NCBI RefSeq assembly: GCF_928381405.1
Contig: NZ_CAKMSB010000003.1
Location: 232,570-296,569, forward strand
Source of the DNA: Rothia nasisuis
GTDB taxonomy: Bacteria; Actinomycetota; Actinomycetes; Actinomycetales; Micrococcaceae
Reading direction: 5' to 3'
Length of the DNA stretch: 64,000 bases
The notes below the pieces were generated by a model that saw only the letters and a program-made list of their open reading frames with translations, had not been told where the DNA came from and did no database searches. Numbering within the stretch: the stretch's first letter is position 1; each line of letters starts with the position of its first letter. Positions 37,706-47,949 of this stretch are shown here, piece after piece. Both the position numbers and the translations under genes were made by a program.

Positions 37706-38950
37706 CTATTTAATAGATATTTCTGCCAGCCGGAGCCCGTAAATATAGTTGGGCACAATAGGCTGGGACAGCTGAGCGGCTGCAGTGAACTGGACGATAA
37801 TGTACTCAGTCTCGCCGTTCTGGGCGTCCTGATCAAGCTCAACCGTGGTTGAACCGGAGGCTGAGAAGGTGCCTGATCCGATTTCTTGAGCCCCCTGAAT
37901 AGACTCACTGTCTGAAGCATAGACCGTGAAGGCACCGCCGGTACCTGATACCTGGTCAATAGTGAGGGAATTGACGGTGGTGGGCTCGGCCAGCTTACCC
38001 GAGAAGTAAATAGAATCAGCAAGCCCCCCAAAGTCAGGAGACTTAAAGGCCAACGAAATCCAGGTGCTGCCTTCATTACCGTCGGTTAGATTGCCGAGCA
38101 TGGAATCATTTTCAGCCATGAGGCTAGGGGACGAAGGCACAGTGCGAGTCAAAGTACCGCTGAACCTGGGGGTGGGCAGGTTCTGCTGGGTGGGGGAGGC
38201 CGAACTGGCAGGTGACTCGGACGCCGACGCCGTGGGCCGCTCCGGTGCCCCAACACTCGCGTTGCCCAGTGCGTCTTCTGTGGTGGAAGAATTGACCATA
38301 CCGCCCAGGCTAGTAAAGACCGCACCTGCACCTATCATCAGAAGGAGGGCAGCTGCAATGCCTACCACCCACATACCGCCGTTGCGAGAGGCGGGCTCGT
38401 CACCTTCGTAGTAGCCCTCTTCTTCAGCATCGTATTCCTCAAACTCGTCGTCTGGCTCCTCAACAACAGGGTCGAGAGGGCGTGTAGCTGAAATTGAGGT
38501 TGCCTCAGATGCACTTGCCGCCGCTGCGGCAGCGGCGGGAGCAGCAGCGTCCTTAGGACCTTTTGCTACCACGTAAGTATTGGGGGCGGTCATTGTACCG
38601 GTGTCACCGAAAATCTCTTCGCCGAATTCCTCTGTACCACCCCCACCTTCTGTGAGCAGCAGGTCAAGCAGAGTATCGGGCCGAGCGTGGGAGGTTACCA
38701 GATAGGTACGCTCATTGTGATTGCCCAGGTCAAGAACCTGTACAGCTGCACGTGAGAGCGCAGCGGTTTGACGCGCATTGGTGACCAGCAAACGGGCGTG
38801 ATGAGACGCCGCAATGACGATTGAAATTTTGCGGCCGAGTACCTGATCAAGACCGTCAAGCACGGCATCACCGCTCGCGGTTTCGAGCACCTGAGCTGTG
38901 ACTTTGTAGCGATCTCCCAGCAGGGTGTTGAGGGGAATCTGCTGTGTCAA
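37706..38950 (-). CDS. membrane-anchored degenerate pseudokinase with extracellular discoidin-like domain
   Basis: 414 residues. The N-terminus (LLGDRYKVTAQVLETASGDA) resembles the first strands of a Ser/Thr kinase lobe, but the catalytic motifs are missing. An Ala-rich and acidic linker follows. A membrane helix lies at about 198-219, then a Ser/Pro/Thr linker and a C-terminal beta domain (LTDGNEGSTWISLAF...) like discoidin/carbohydrate-binding folds. In mycobacteria a MurJ protein carries a pseudokinase and a similar outer domain in one chain; here they are separate genes side by side. TTG 38950 follows GGGAGG. Confidence 0.75.
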   Translation of the reverse strand: MTQQIPLNTLLGDRYKVTAQVLETASGDAVLDGLDQVLGRKISIVIAASHHARLLVTNARQTAALSRAAVQVLDLGNHNERTYLVTSHARPDTLLDLLLTEGGGGTEEFGEEIFGDTGTMTAPNTYVVAKGPKDAAAPAAAAAAASASEATSISATRPLDPVVEEPDDEFEEYDAEEEGYYEGDEPASRNGGMWVVGIAAALLLMIGAGAVFTSLGGMVNSSTTEDALGNASVGAPERPTASASESPASSASPTQQNLPTPRFSGTLTRTVPSSPSLMAENDSMLGNLTDGNEGSTWISLAFKSPDFGGLADSIYFSGKLAEPTTVNSLTIDQVSGTGGAFTVYASDSESIQGAQEIGSGTFSASGSTTVELDQDAQNGETEYIIVQFTAAAQLSQPIVPNYIYGLRLAEISIK

Positions 38951-39004
38951 AAGGTGGCCTCCCATTGCGAAAAATAAGGTGAATGACGGTACTGGTATTT
39001 GAGT

Positions 39005-40687
39005 TTACCCTCTGTGGCGCGGAGCTGGGCGGCGCGCACCGAGTTTAGTCAGAATCGGATTGAGTAGGGTATCGAGTTCACGTACGCGGAAAAGCATGAG
39101 TGCGGCGTAGTAGGCAATACCCATGATGATACCGCCTGCGAGTACGGTGATAAAAGCCGTGACGCGGGTGGCCCAGGCAAAACCGTCGAAGCTGTAGCCT
39201 CCCATCAGGTAGAGAGCCACGGCCCCAACAGCCCCCGCACTCATAGCCGCAAACGAGACACGCGCGTGCGTTGAGATAAGCCTACGAATCCCGTAGTCAC
39301 CCATGCGGCGTGCCAAAATACGGTGGCTCAGACAGACCGCAAGCATATTCTGTGCGGCATAGGTGAAAGCCAGACCGTAGATGACGTATTCGGGGGGAAG
39401 CCGCGAGGCGGCAAACCCCAGAGCCGCAATGATGATAGCCGAGTAGAGCTGTATGTAGAAGGGGGTTCTGGCATCTTCTTGGGAGTAGAATACACGGCCC
39501 ATCATAAAAGCAATCGTGAGGAAGGGCCCGCCCAAGGCAATGACGGTGATAGTCTGCCCGAGTACGGCACCGGCCTGCTGAGACCCACCGCCAAAGATCA
39601 TACCGATAGGACCGGCAAAGACAATCAGGGCTACGGCGCAGAAGATAGTGGCGATCGAGGCAGTGCGCAGGCCGGACGAGAGCGCGGCGGCAACCGTGTT
39701 GCGGTCATTGTTCTGCGAGGCGGCTGACATGCGGTTGAAGAGAACTGTTGCAATGGACAGGCCGATAACACCGTGCGGTAGGGAATAGAGCATGGAGGAA
39801 TAATTGAGTGCCTGGACACCGGGAATTTGAACCCCCAGGGCCAAGAAATCCTCGCGAGCACCGATAACATCTGCAGCAATCTTGGCCAGGTAGAGGAAGG
39901 CCAGATTAGAGACAATGGCGGTGGCTAGCGTCCACCCGGCTAGGTGGGCAGCCTTGCCCAGACCGATACCGCGCCAGCCAAACTTTGGCCGTAGTCTGAG
40001 ACCAACCTTACGCAGGGGGATAAAGAGGATTAAAGCCTGCAGGGACACACCCAGGGTTGCTGACCCTGCCAGTAGTACGGTTTGAGCGGATGTCCAACTA
40101 TCTAAATTGTGGAAGGGCGGGTTGGTGGTGACATCCTGCGGGCCGAAGACGAAGATGAAGAGTACCAGAGCGGTGATAGCTACCACGTTGTTGAGTACGG
40201 GTGCCCACATATGCCAGCCGAAGGCCCCGCGGGCATTGAGTACCTGCCCCAGAACCGTATACAGGCCGTAGAAGAAAATCTGGGGCAGACACCAGAGCGC
40301 GAAAATCCAGCCAAAATGTTGCTGTTCAGGGGTCCACTTGCTACCCATCACCAGAATGATGGGCCACGAGAAAAGCAGCACTACGGCGGTTACCACTGCA
40401 ATGCTGCCAATGGCCAGGGTCATCAGCCGTGACACGTAATCTGAGCCGCCGTCATCGTGCTGAGCTGCCTTAATAATTTGTGGAACCAGCACTGCGCTAA
40501 AAATACCGCCCGCCACCAGTACATAGATCAGATTGGGCAGGGTATTGGCGGTTTCAAAAATGTCGCCGACGGTCGTGGTTGAACCAAGAGCAACCGTAAT
40601 AAGAAAGGTTTTGACGAAGCCAAGAACCCTCGAAACCAGGGTTCCAGCAGCCATGATTGCGCTAGAGAAAGCACCGGAACGTGCCAC
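39005..40687 (-). CDS. murJ: lipid II flippase MurJ
   Basis: 560 residues with about 14 membrane helices and the MurJ/MviN start pattern (GTLVSRVLGFVKTFLITVALG). It flips the peptidoglycan precursor lipid II across the membrane. Start GTG 40687. The downstream gene encodes the probable pseudokinase partner. No regulatory domain is fused to this MurJ. Confidence 0.93.
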   Translation of the reverse strand: MARSGAFSSAIMAAGTLVSRVLGFVKTFLITVALGSTTTVGDIFETANTLPNLIYVLVAGGIFSAVLVPQIIKAAQHDDGGSDYVSRLMTLAIGSIAVVTAVVLLFSWPIILVMGSKWTPEQQHFGWIFALWCLPQIFFYGLYTVLGQVLNARGAFGWHMWAPVLNNVVAITALVLFIFVFGPQDVTTNPPFHNLDSWTSAQTVLLAGSATLGVSLQALILFIPLRKVGLRLRPKFGWRGIGLGKAAHLAGWTLATAIVSNLAFLYLAKIAADVIGAREDFLALGVQIPGVQALNYSSMLYSLPHGVIGLSIATVLFNRMSAASQNNDRNTVAAALSSGLRTASIATIFCAVALIVFAGPIGMIFGGGSQQAGAVLGQTITVIALGGPFLTIAFMMGRVFYSQEDARTPFYIQLYSAIIIAALGFAASRLPPEYVIYGLAFTYAAQNMLAVCLSHRILARRMGDYGIRRLISTHARVSFAAMSAGAVGAVALYLMGGYSFDGFAWATRVTAFITVLAGGIIMGIAYYAALMLFRVRELDTLLNPILTKLGARRPAPRHRG

Positions 40688-40713
40688 GGGAATCCTTATC
40701 TACTCTCAGTCAG

Positions 40714-41217
40714 CTACGTGAGCTGGTGAATGATGTACTCACGGGCAATCTCAGCGATGCGCCGCTCGTTGGGGAAGGAGAGTTTACGCCCCAGATCATC
40801 AATGTTGACCCAGGCGACGTCTACTGCCTCATGGTCGGGGTCGTTCTCGGTGGTCAATTCACCACCGGTTGCAGAGAACAAGAAATGGTGAACCGTTTTG
40901 TGCACGCGGTAACCCGAAACATTAAACCAGTAGTCAATGGACCCCAGCGACGTGATGACATCGCCTGAGATGCCGGTTTCTTCTTCAATTTCACGGGCTG
41001 CGGCCTGTGCCTTAGATTCGTTGCCCTCAGGGTGGCCCTTGGGTAGGCACCACTCTAGGCGCCCGCCGCGGTTAATGCGGGCAATGATAGCGACTGGCAG
41101 GTTGCGGTCGTCAAAGTTGACGATGACACCGCCTGCTGAGACCTCCTCAACCGTGGGCATAGCAGCGACGGGCGTGAACGCCCGCCTCTTGGGTGCCCGG
41201 GGAATTGGAAAGGTCAT
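40714..41217 (-). CDS. NUDIX hydrolase
   Basis: 167 residues with the full Nudix box (GHPEGNESKAQAAAREIEEE followed by TGI). It hydrolyses a nucleoside-diphosphate-linked substrate that cannot be predicted. It is divergent from the CCA-adding enzyme and upstream of murJ, the order conserved in actinobacteria. Confidence 0.93.
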   Translation of the reverse strand: MTFPIPRAPKRRAFTPVAAMPTVEEVSAGGVIVNFDDRNLPVAIIARINRGGRLEWCLPKGHPEGNESKAQAAAREIEEETGISGDVITSLGSIDYWFNVSGYRVHKTVHHFLFSATGGELTTENDPDHEAVDVAWVNIDDLGRKLSFPNERRIAEIAREYIIHQLT

Positions 41218-41309
41218 GTCTCTACCTTAACCGATAGAGCAGGGCCTGTGTTTAAAGGTTCGGGGTGTAAGTGGTAACTTGGCTGGTTTGCTGGCACGAT
41301 TGAAGGGTT

Positions 41310-42728
41310 ATGGCGCATGTTTTAGATACCTCCCTGATTCACCCGGTTATTCTCGAGGCCGGTGAACTGTTTGCTCGTGCTGGTTTTGAACTGGCCCTGG
41401 TTGGTGGGCCCGTCCGTGACCTGTTTTTAGGGGAAACCTCGGTGGACTTGGACTTCACCACCAATGCCACACCCGATGAGACGCTGGCTGTAGTGGCCGG
41501 TTGGGCTGATGCTACCTGGGAGATTGGTAAGGAGTATGGCACCATCGGCATCCGCAAGGGAAACGAGATGGTTGAAATCACCACCTACCGTGCTGAAAAG
41601 TACGACCCCGACTCGCGTAAGCCCATGGTCGCGTTTGGTACAGATTTGAAAGAAGATCTCTTTCGCCGCGACTTCACCATTAACTCCATGGCTCTGCGCC
41701 TGCCCTCTCTGGAACTGGTTGACCCCTTTGGTGGGCAGGCTGACCTTGAGGCAGGTATCATTCGTACACCAGGCACGCCTCAGGCGTCCTTCTCTGACGA
41801 CCCGTTGCGTATGATGCGTGCTGCCCGTTTTGCCTCCCGCCTAGATATTGAACTGGCCCCCGAGGTGTTTGAGGCCATGGTCGATATGGCTGACCGTATT
41901 GCAATTATTTCTGCTGAACGTGTCCGTGACGAGTTGGTTAAGCTCATCTGCGGGGTTGCCCCCCGCCGCGGTGTGGATTTGCTAGTTGAATCCGGGCTGG
42001 CCGACCATGTTCTGCCCGAAATCCCGGCGCTCAAGCTGGAGGTTGATGAGCACCACCGCCACAAGGACGTCTACCAGCACTCCCTAACCGTGATGGAGCA
42101 GGCTGCCGCTCTTGAGACCGACGCGAGCGGGCCCGTCCCCGCACCCGACTTTATCCTGCGTTTTGCCGCCCTCATGCACGACGTCGGCAAGCCCGCCACC
42201 CGCAAATTTGAGAGCAACGGAGCTGTGAGCTTTTTGCACCACGATGTGGTGGGTGCCAAACTGACCAGGAAGCGTATGCGCCAGTTGCGATTCGATAACG
42301 ACACCATCAAGGCCGTGGCCCGCCTGGTGGAGCTGCACATGCGCTTTTACGGGTACGGGGACGCCGGCTGGTCAGACTCTGCCGTGCGCCGCTACGTGCG
42401 CGACGCCGGTGACCTGCTAGAGCGCCTACACCGCCTGACCCGGGCGGACGTAACCACCCGCAACAGACGCAAGGCCAACCGTATCGCCTCTGCCTACGAT
42501 GATCTGGAGCGCCGTATTGCCGAGCTGGCCGAGCAGGAGGAGATGGATGCTATGCGCCCCGACCTGGACGGTCAAGAGATTATGGCGATTCTGGGCCTGG
42601 AGCCCGGCCCGCTGGTAGGCCAGGCCTACAGGTACCTGCTTAACCTGCGCCTGGACGAGGGCGAATTAGGTAAGGAGGAAGCTGCTGCCCGCCTGCGTTT
42701 CTGGGCTGAGGAACAGGGAATTTTATGA
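41310..42728 (+). CDS. pcnA: CCA tRNA nucleotidyltransferase
   Basis: 472 residues: class II nucleotidyltransferase head (LVGGPVRDLFLGETSVDLDF), RRDFTINSMAL, and an HD domain (LRFAALMHDVGKP). It adds CCA to tRNA 3' ends. This is needed here because the three tRNA genes in the window do not encode CCA. ATG 41310. Confidence 0.95.
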   Translation: MAHVLDTSLIHPVILEAGELFARAGFELALVGGPVRDLFLGETSVDLDFTTNATPDETLAVVAGWADATWEIGKEYGTIGIRKGNEMVEITTYRAEKYDPDSRKPMVAFGTDLKEDLFRRDFTINSMALRLPSLELVDPFGGQADLEAGIIRTPGTPQASFSDDPLRMMRAARFASRLDIELAPEVFEAMVDMADRIAIISAERVRDELVKLICGVAPRRGVDLLVESGLADHVLPEIPALKLEVDEHHRHKDVYQHSLTVMEQAAALETDASGPVPAPDFILRFAALMHDVGKPATRKFESNGAVSFLHHDVVGAKLTRKRMRQLRFDNDTIKAVARLVELHMRFYGYGDAGWSDSAVRRYVRDAGDLLERLHRLTRADVTTRNRRKANRIASAYDDLERRIAELAEQEEMDAMRPDLDGQEIMAILGLEPGPLVGQAYRYLLNLRLDEGELGKEEAAARLRFWAEEQGIL

Positions 42729-42915
42729 TTCTGCTTCTACGCCCAGCTTAACTGTAGCGAGCCTATCCGAGAACACCATCTACCCGCCCGTCAGTTACGG
42801 CCCCGCCAGCCAGGGGAGGGCCCACAGGGAAAAACTCACCCTACAGGCTGATGTTTTTGGTTATCTCAACCCCTAGAGTTAAAAATGAACAGTCGCACAT
42901 AACCTTGGGAGACTC

Positions 42916-43926
42916 ATGCTAGAAGTCAGAAACCTCACCAAACAGTACGGCGCGAAAATCGCCGTCAACGACATCAGTTTCACTGTGCCTGACGGCAAGG
43001 TGACCGGCTTTCTCGGCCCTAACGGCGCCGGTAAATCGACCACCATGCGTATGCTGGTGGGCCTTGAAAAACCCTCCAAGGGGCAGGCCCTGGTTGATGG
43101 GAAGGCCTACCGCTCCCTCAAAAGCCCGCTGACCAGTGTTGGCTCCTTGCTCGACGCTAAGGCCATGCACCCTGGGCGCTCCGGTATCGCCCACCTGCGC
43201 TCGCTTGCCCTAACCCACGGTATCCCTAAATCACGGGCCGATGAGGTTATCGAGATGACCGGCCTTACCGCCGTCTCGAAGAAGAAGGTTAAGGGTTTCT
43301 CGCTGGGTATGGGCCAGCGCATGGGTATTGCTGTTGCCCTGCTGGGTGACCCGCAGAACATCATTCTTGATGAGCCCGTCAACGGACTGGACCCTGAGGG
43401 CGTGATTTGGGTGCGTAATCTAGCCCGCCACCTGGCCTCAGAGGGGCGGGCGGTGCTCATTTCCTCCCACCTGATGAGTGAGATGGCCCAGACCGCTGAT
43501 GACCTTATCGTCATCGGCCGCGGCCGTGTGTTAGTAAACACCTCTATGGAGGACTTTCTCAAAATCGGTGACCAGAACAAGGTTCTGGTACGCACTGACC
43601 AGAAGGACGCTTTCGCCACCTCCCTGCGCGAGCAAGGCCTGGTCTTTACCCCGGTTGAGCATGATGGGCTCATGGTCGAGCAGGCTGATGCCCGCAATTT
43701 GGCCCAGCTAGCTGCCCGCACCAACATCCTGCTCCACGAGCTGACTCCGCAAAAATCCACTCTGGAGCAGGTCTACATGAACATGACCCGAGACGAAGTG
43801 GAATACAATTCCTCACCTCTTGAGGGCCAGGGGATCACCCCAACGGGTGAACCTGTAGCGGCAATAGATGAAACCCCCTGGGCTCAGGGAACCGAACAGA
43901 ATCAGACCAGCGGGCAGGAGAAGTAA
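42916..43926 (+). CDS. ABC-2 transporter ATP-binding protein
   Basis: 336 residues: Walker A GPNGAGKST, signature FSLGMGQR, Walker B IILDEPVNGLDP, and H-loop SSHLMSEM. A C-terminal extension of about 100 residues is acidic at its end. Pairs with the membrane protein that starts 2 bases after its stop. Substrate unknown; such pairs export drugs, peptides or lipids. Confidence 0.94.
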   Translation: MLEVRNLTKQYGAKIAVNDISFTVPDGKVTGFLGPNGAGKSTTMRMLVGLEKPSKGQALVDGKAYRSLKSPLTSVGSLLDAKAMHPGRSGIAHLRSLALTHGIPKSRADEVIEMTGLTAVSKKKVKGFSLGMGQRMGIAVALLGDPQNIILDEPVNGLDPEGVIWVRNLARHLASEGRAVLISSHLMSEMAQTADDLIVIGRGRVLVNTSMEDFLKIGDQNKVLVRTDQKDAFATSLREQGLVFTPVEHDGLMVEQADARNLAQLAARTNILLHELTPQKSTLEQVYMNMTRDEVEYNSSPLEGQGITPTGEPVAAIDETPWAQGTEQNQTSGQEK

Positions 43927-43928
43927 AC

Positions 43929-44822
43929 ATGACCGTAACAACTCAATCACCGGCGTCCGCAACCTACCGGCCCCGCTTTGCCGACCGTAAACTCTCTTTT
44001 ATCGGCACGGTACGTTCCGAGGCACTCAAGTTCCGCACTCTGACCACCAACTGGGTGATGACGGGAGTGATGGCTGTGGTCATGCTGGGCATGGCCCCGC
44101 TCTATGCCGCAATGCTGAATTCTTTTGCTGAAGACACTGAGACGATGGCCCAGGCTGCTGAGGGTATGGAAGCCACCAACGCTGGAATCGAAAGTATTAC
44201 CAATATGGCATATGCCATGGGTGGTTCAGGTATCGACCTGGCAAACATGCTGATTGCTTCAGTGGCAGTTGTCTTTATCGGTGCCGAATATGCCACTCGG
44301 TCTATTCAAACCTCTATGACGGTAGTTCCCCGCCGCACCAGCCTCTACCTGGCTAAATTGCTGGTGCTGACGGTTTACGCCTTTGTGCTGGGAACGGTTC
44401 TGTCTGCCCTGGCCTACATCATCGGGTACGCGGTGCTTAATTCCTCAATTCAAGACACCATGGAGTTCAGCAGTGGTCTGGTACTCAACTGGGTAGCTGC
44501 CGGTCTCTACTTTATGTTTATGGCCTGGATGGGCTACGGCTTCGGTGCCCTCTTTCGCAACAATGCCGGCGGTATTGTACTGGTGGTCTTCTTGATGCTG
44601 ATTCTGCCCATTATCGCATCGATTTTTATGGTTCAGGTCGAATGGGTTGCCGACGCTTATAACTACCTGCCTTCGGGTCTGGGCCGGGTGATTCTGACCT
44701 ATGACCTCACATCGGATGCTGAGATTAGCTATCTTGAAGGCGGTGCCTGGTTTGCGGTGTGGGCTGCCGTGCCTGCCCTGCTGGGCTACCTCCGCTTCCG
44801 CTTTACGGACGTCGGTAGCTAA
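43929..44822 (+). CDS. ABC-2 transporter membrane protein
   Basis: 297 residues with about six membrane helices and the pattern YATRSIQTSMTVVPRRTSLY typical of actinobacterial ABC-2 permeases. It forms the channel for the ATPase encoded just upstream. A strong terminator follows the stop. Confidence 0.9.
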   Translation: MTVTTQSPASATYRPRFADRKLSFIGTVRSEALKFRTLTTNWVMTGVMAVVMLGMAPLYAAMLNSFAEDTETMAQAAEGMEATNAGIESITNMAYAMGGSGIDLANMLIASVAVVFIGAEYATRSIQTSMTVVPRRTSLYLAKLLVLTVYAFVLGTVLSALAYIIGYAVLNSSIQDTMEFSSGLVLNWVAAGLYFMFMAWMGYGFGALFRNNAGGIVLVVFLMLILPIIASIFMVQVEWVADAYNYLPSGLGRVILTYDLTSDAEISYLEGGAWFAVWAAVPALLGYLRFRFTDVGS

Positions 44823-44846
44823 AGCCCACCCGAAATATGTAGATAA

Positions 44847-44876
44847 GAGCCGGCCCCTGCAGGGGCCGGCTCTTTT
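44847..44876 (+). terminator. intrinsic terminator after the ABC-2 operon
   Basis: GAGCCGGCCCCT pairs with AGGGGCCGGCTC, followed by TTTT. Confidence 0.92.
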
Positions 44877-45006
44877 CTGTCTATCTGTCCCGTTGCCCTC
44901 CTGGGCCTTGAAACCTTGGTTATTCGAGGTGTAAGGGGGCCGGCGAGGAACGTCATACGATTTGAGGGTTTCGACTGTTATCAGCCCCTGCTCGTAAAAT
45001 AGGGGA

Positions 45007-46269
45007 ATGGCTGATAGAAAAAAGGACGGTGCCCAGTGGCTTCGCCGTACCGTTAACCGTGCTCATTCGCAGCAGCTCCGCGCCACCGTGGCCACATCAC
45101 TTCATAAGGTCAGCCACATACCCGGCCAGCTCTCGGGGCGCGCCGCAGGTATATTGACACGCAAGGACGCCCGCACCGTCCGTATCCGCCTTACCCTGAC
45201 AACCCTGGCCGTTACTCTGCTTGCAGTCCTGGTTGCTGGGGTTGGTAACTATCTCTCGCTTCCACGTACACCAGAGGAAAGCGTGGACCGCTACCTTACC
45301 TCTCTCAAAGACGGCAACTATGTGAGTGCCCTTGATAGCGGTGCCTATAACACGTTCGCTCACACCTATCTCACCAACGCCATCTACCGCGGCGCCGAAA
45401 ACCGCGTTGATGACTATACGATTACCGGCATTCACCAGGACGCTGGCGGGGGAGTGAGCGCTGATGTTTTGGTGAGTTCCGGTGGGCAAGAACAGCCCAT
45501 CACCCTGAACCTCACCCAGGTGCCCCGTACCGGCCCCTTCAACGACACCTGGAAGCTGACCAACCCGGCGCAAACGACCCTGACCCTCAATGCGCCGGTA
45601 GCACTGACGTCCGTGCAGATTAACGGGAGCTCTCTTGACCTGCCAACTACCCGCCGCACTGAGACTGACTCGGGCTACTTCTGGTCAATCCCCACCCTGC
45701 CCGGCACCTATACATTTACCCTGCCTGAAACCTCCTACTACACCCTGGCCCACACCAAACACGCCGTTACCGCCCCGCTGCCCGGTCACGGTAACCCAAC
45801 ACAAGAACTCACCCTTGATCTGCGCCCTTCACCGCGCATGTGGAACGAAACTAACGACCTCATCACCTCCTGGCTGGATCGCTGTGCAGGTTCCCGCCGG
45901 CTCGATATGGCAGACTGCCCCACCTCAGCTCTTCACAGTGAGGACTCTACCGTGACTATCAGCAACGTCACCTGGGAGCTGACCTACCGCCCGGCCTTCT
46001 ATCTTGTTCAAGATCGGCACGATCCCAGCGTTTGGCGTGCCGCGCGTGATAGACCCGCCATTTTCGAAGTCACCTACCTGGCCGACGGTAAAGCCCAACG
46101 AGAAACTATCCCCTTTTATATCAACGCTCAGGTAGTCTCGAATGGATTCCAAGCAGATATCAGTGTGGGGCTTGATGGCAGTGAAGAAACTGAAGAGGAG
46201 CTACGCGAAACCCTGAACAGCGAGACCTCTGCACAGCCTACCCTTCAAAAATTTGCTGTTCCACGCTAG
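45007..46269 (+). CDS. anchored extracytoplasmic protein of unknown function
   Basis: 420 residues. A basic cytoplasmic N-terminus (1-60) leads to one membrane helix at about 64-84. The rest is outside the cell: a helical start (PEESVDRYLTSLKDGNYVSA, an NTF2-like pattern) followed by beta-rich repeats. Two cysteines (in DRCAGS and ADCPT) could form a disulfide. No family recognised. It is alone between the ABC-2 operon and rpsF. Confidence 0.75.
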   Translation: MADRKKDGAQWLRRTVNRAHSQQLRATVATSLHKVSHIPGQLSGRAAGILTRKDARTVRIRLTLTTLAVTLLAVLVAGVGNYLSLPRTPEESVDRYLTSLKDGNYVSALDSGAYNTFAHTYLTNAIYRGAENRVDDYTITGIHQDAGGGVSADVLVSSGGQEQPITLNLTQVPRTGPFNDTWKLTNPAQTTLTLNAPVALTSVQINGSSLDLPTTRRTETDSGYFWSIPTLPGTYTFTLPETSYYTLAHTKHAVTAPLPGHGNPTQELTLDLRPSPRMWNETNDLITSWLDRCAGSRRLDMADCPTSALHSEDSTVTISNVTWELTYRPAFYLVQDRHDPSVWRAARDRPAIFEVTYLADGKAQRETIPFYINAQVVSNGFQADISVGLDGSEETEEELRETLNSETSAQPTLQKFAVPR

Positions 46270-46494
46270 ACGCCGAGGTAGGAGAAGCGACCTAATTCTC
46301 TAACAGGTAGCGCTACTGGAGTGCTGTGAACAACACCGCTTAAACCGCTCAAACCCTGCCGAAAACAGACGGGCTGCGGTAGAGTTGGTCAAGTCTGTGT
46401 TGGTGCTCGGCCATCACCCGTAGCCCCGCAGGCAGTACGTAATCTCCTGCTATGGAAATCCCATAGCCGCTTAGCCCAAAGGAGGGGTTTAATC

Positions 46495-46800
46495 ATGCGT
46501 GCATACGAACTGATGGTTATCCTCAACCCTGAGGTAGAGGATAAGGCCGTAGAGCCCACCCTCACCAAGTTCCTCGAAGTTGTCACCAAGGGCAACGGAA
46601 CCGTTGATAACATGGACATCTGGGGCCGCCGTAAGCTCGCTTACGAAATCCAGAAGAAGTCCGAAGGCATCTACGCCGTCGTCAACTTCACCTCAACCCC
46701 CGAGACTGCCGCTGAACTGGACCGCGTTCTGAACCTGAACGAGTCCGTGATGCGCACCAAGATCATCCGCCCGGAAGATCAGCAGATCTCCTCCAAGTAA
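46495..46800 (+). CDS. rpsF: 30S ribosomal protein S6
   Basis: 101 residues, canonical S6 start [20 protein letters not shown] and the [12 protein letters not shown] motif. First gene of rpsF-ssb-rpsR-rplI. Ribosome site AAAGGAGGGG is unusually strong. Confidence 0.97.
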   Translation: MRAYELMVILNPEVEDKAVEPTLTKFLEVVTKGNGTVDNMDIWGRRKLAYEIQKKSEGIYAVVNFTSTPETAAELDRVLNLNESVMRTKIIRPEDQQISSK

Positions 46801-46891
46801 ATGTTTGAAACGGGGAGTTTTTGTTCACTAAAATGTCAGACCCCCGTGCAAGACTTCAAATACTTACACTTCTTACGACCGGAGGTAACAC

Positions 46892-47557
46892 ATGGCTGGC
46901 GATACCGTCATTACCGTTATCGGTAACCTGACCGGCGATCCTGAGCTCCGCTTCACCCCCAACGGGGCTGCGGTAGCTAACTTCACGATCGCATCAACCC
47001 CTCGCAACTTTGACCGCGCATCGGGTGAATGGAAAGAAGGCGAAACTCTCTTTCTGCGCGCCAGCGTCTGGCGTGAAGCTGCCGAGAACGTCGCCGAGAC
47101 CCTCAAAAAGGGCATGCGCGTTATCGCGCAGGGCCGTCTGAAGTCTCGCTCGTATGAAACCAAAGAAGGCGAACGCCGCACCTCAATGGAGCTAGAGATC
47201 GAAGAAATCGGCCCCTCGCTCCGCTTTGCATCCGCCAATGTATCCCGTAACCAGCGCTCAGGTGGCAACTTCGGTGGCGACCAGTTTGGTGGTGGCTACG
47301 GTGGTCAACAGCAGCCCGGCGGCTACAACGCAGGTGCAGGCTATGGCAATCAGGGTGGTGGCTACAGCGGTGGTAACACCGGTGGCCAGCAGGGCGGCTA
47401 CAACGCAGCCCCTGCGGCACCCGCTCAAGCCCCTCAAGCTGCACCTGCCCCCCAAGCTGCACCGACCCCTCAGGCTGCACCGGCAGCTGACCCCTGGAGT
47501 CAGCAGTCCGGCGGCAACTATAACTGGGGCTCCGGCGACGACGAGCCTCCCTTCTAA
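46892..47557 (+). CDS. ssb: single-stranded DNA-binding protein
   Basis: 221 residues: an OB-fold (1-110, with [20 protein letters not shown]) followed by a Gly/Gln-rich and Ala/Pro-rich linker of about 90 residues containing repeats, and the acidic DDEPPF tip that recruits partner proteins. The linker is on the long side for an actinobacterial SSB. Confidence 0.97.
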   Translation: MAGDTVITVIGNLTGDPELRFTPNGAAVANFTIASTPRNFDRASGEWKEGETLFLRASVWREAAENVAETLKKGMRVIAQGRLKSRSYETKEGERRTSMELEIEEIGPSLRFASANVSRNQRSGGNFGGDQFGGGYGGQQQPGGYNAGAGYGNQGGGYSGGNTGGQQGGYNAAPAAPAQAPQAAPAPQAAPTPQAAPAADPWSQQSGGNYNWGSGDDEPPF

Positions 47558-47688
47558 ACCGTTGGCTGGGTACACGCCCACCCCGGTCACAAGGGCCGCC
47601 CACCGGCGTCCTTCTTTGAACCAAGACAAATAACAACCCATCCCGCGGCTGACCCCGCGGGCTCCCAACAGAAAAAAGGAGCACCACG

Positions 47689-47925
47689 ATGGCTAAGGCT
47701 GAAATCCGCAAGCCCAAACCCAAGCAGAACCCTCTGAAGGCTGCAGACGTCACCGTCATTGACTACAAGGACGTTGCACTTCTTCGTAAGTTCATCTCCG
47801 ACCGCGGCAAGATTCGTGCACGTCGCGTTACCGGCGTCACCGTTCAGGAACAGCGCAAGATCGCTCAGGCTATCAAGAACGCCCGTGAAGTTGCACTGCT
47901 GCCTTACTCAGGCGCTGGCCGCTAA
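47689..47925 (+). CDS. rpsR: 30S ribosomal protein S18
   Basis: 78 residues with the S18 core [20 protein letters not shown] and ending [11 protein letters not shown]. No zinc-binding cysteines are present. Between ssb and rplI. Confidence 0.97.
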   Translation: MAKAEIRKPKPKQNPLKAADVTVIDYKDVALLRKFISDRGKIRARRVTGVTVQEQRKIAQAIKNAREVALLPYSGAGR

Positions 47926-47949
47926 AGAGAGAAGGAGAGGAGAAGTAAC

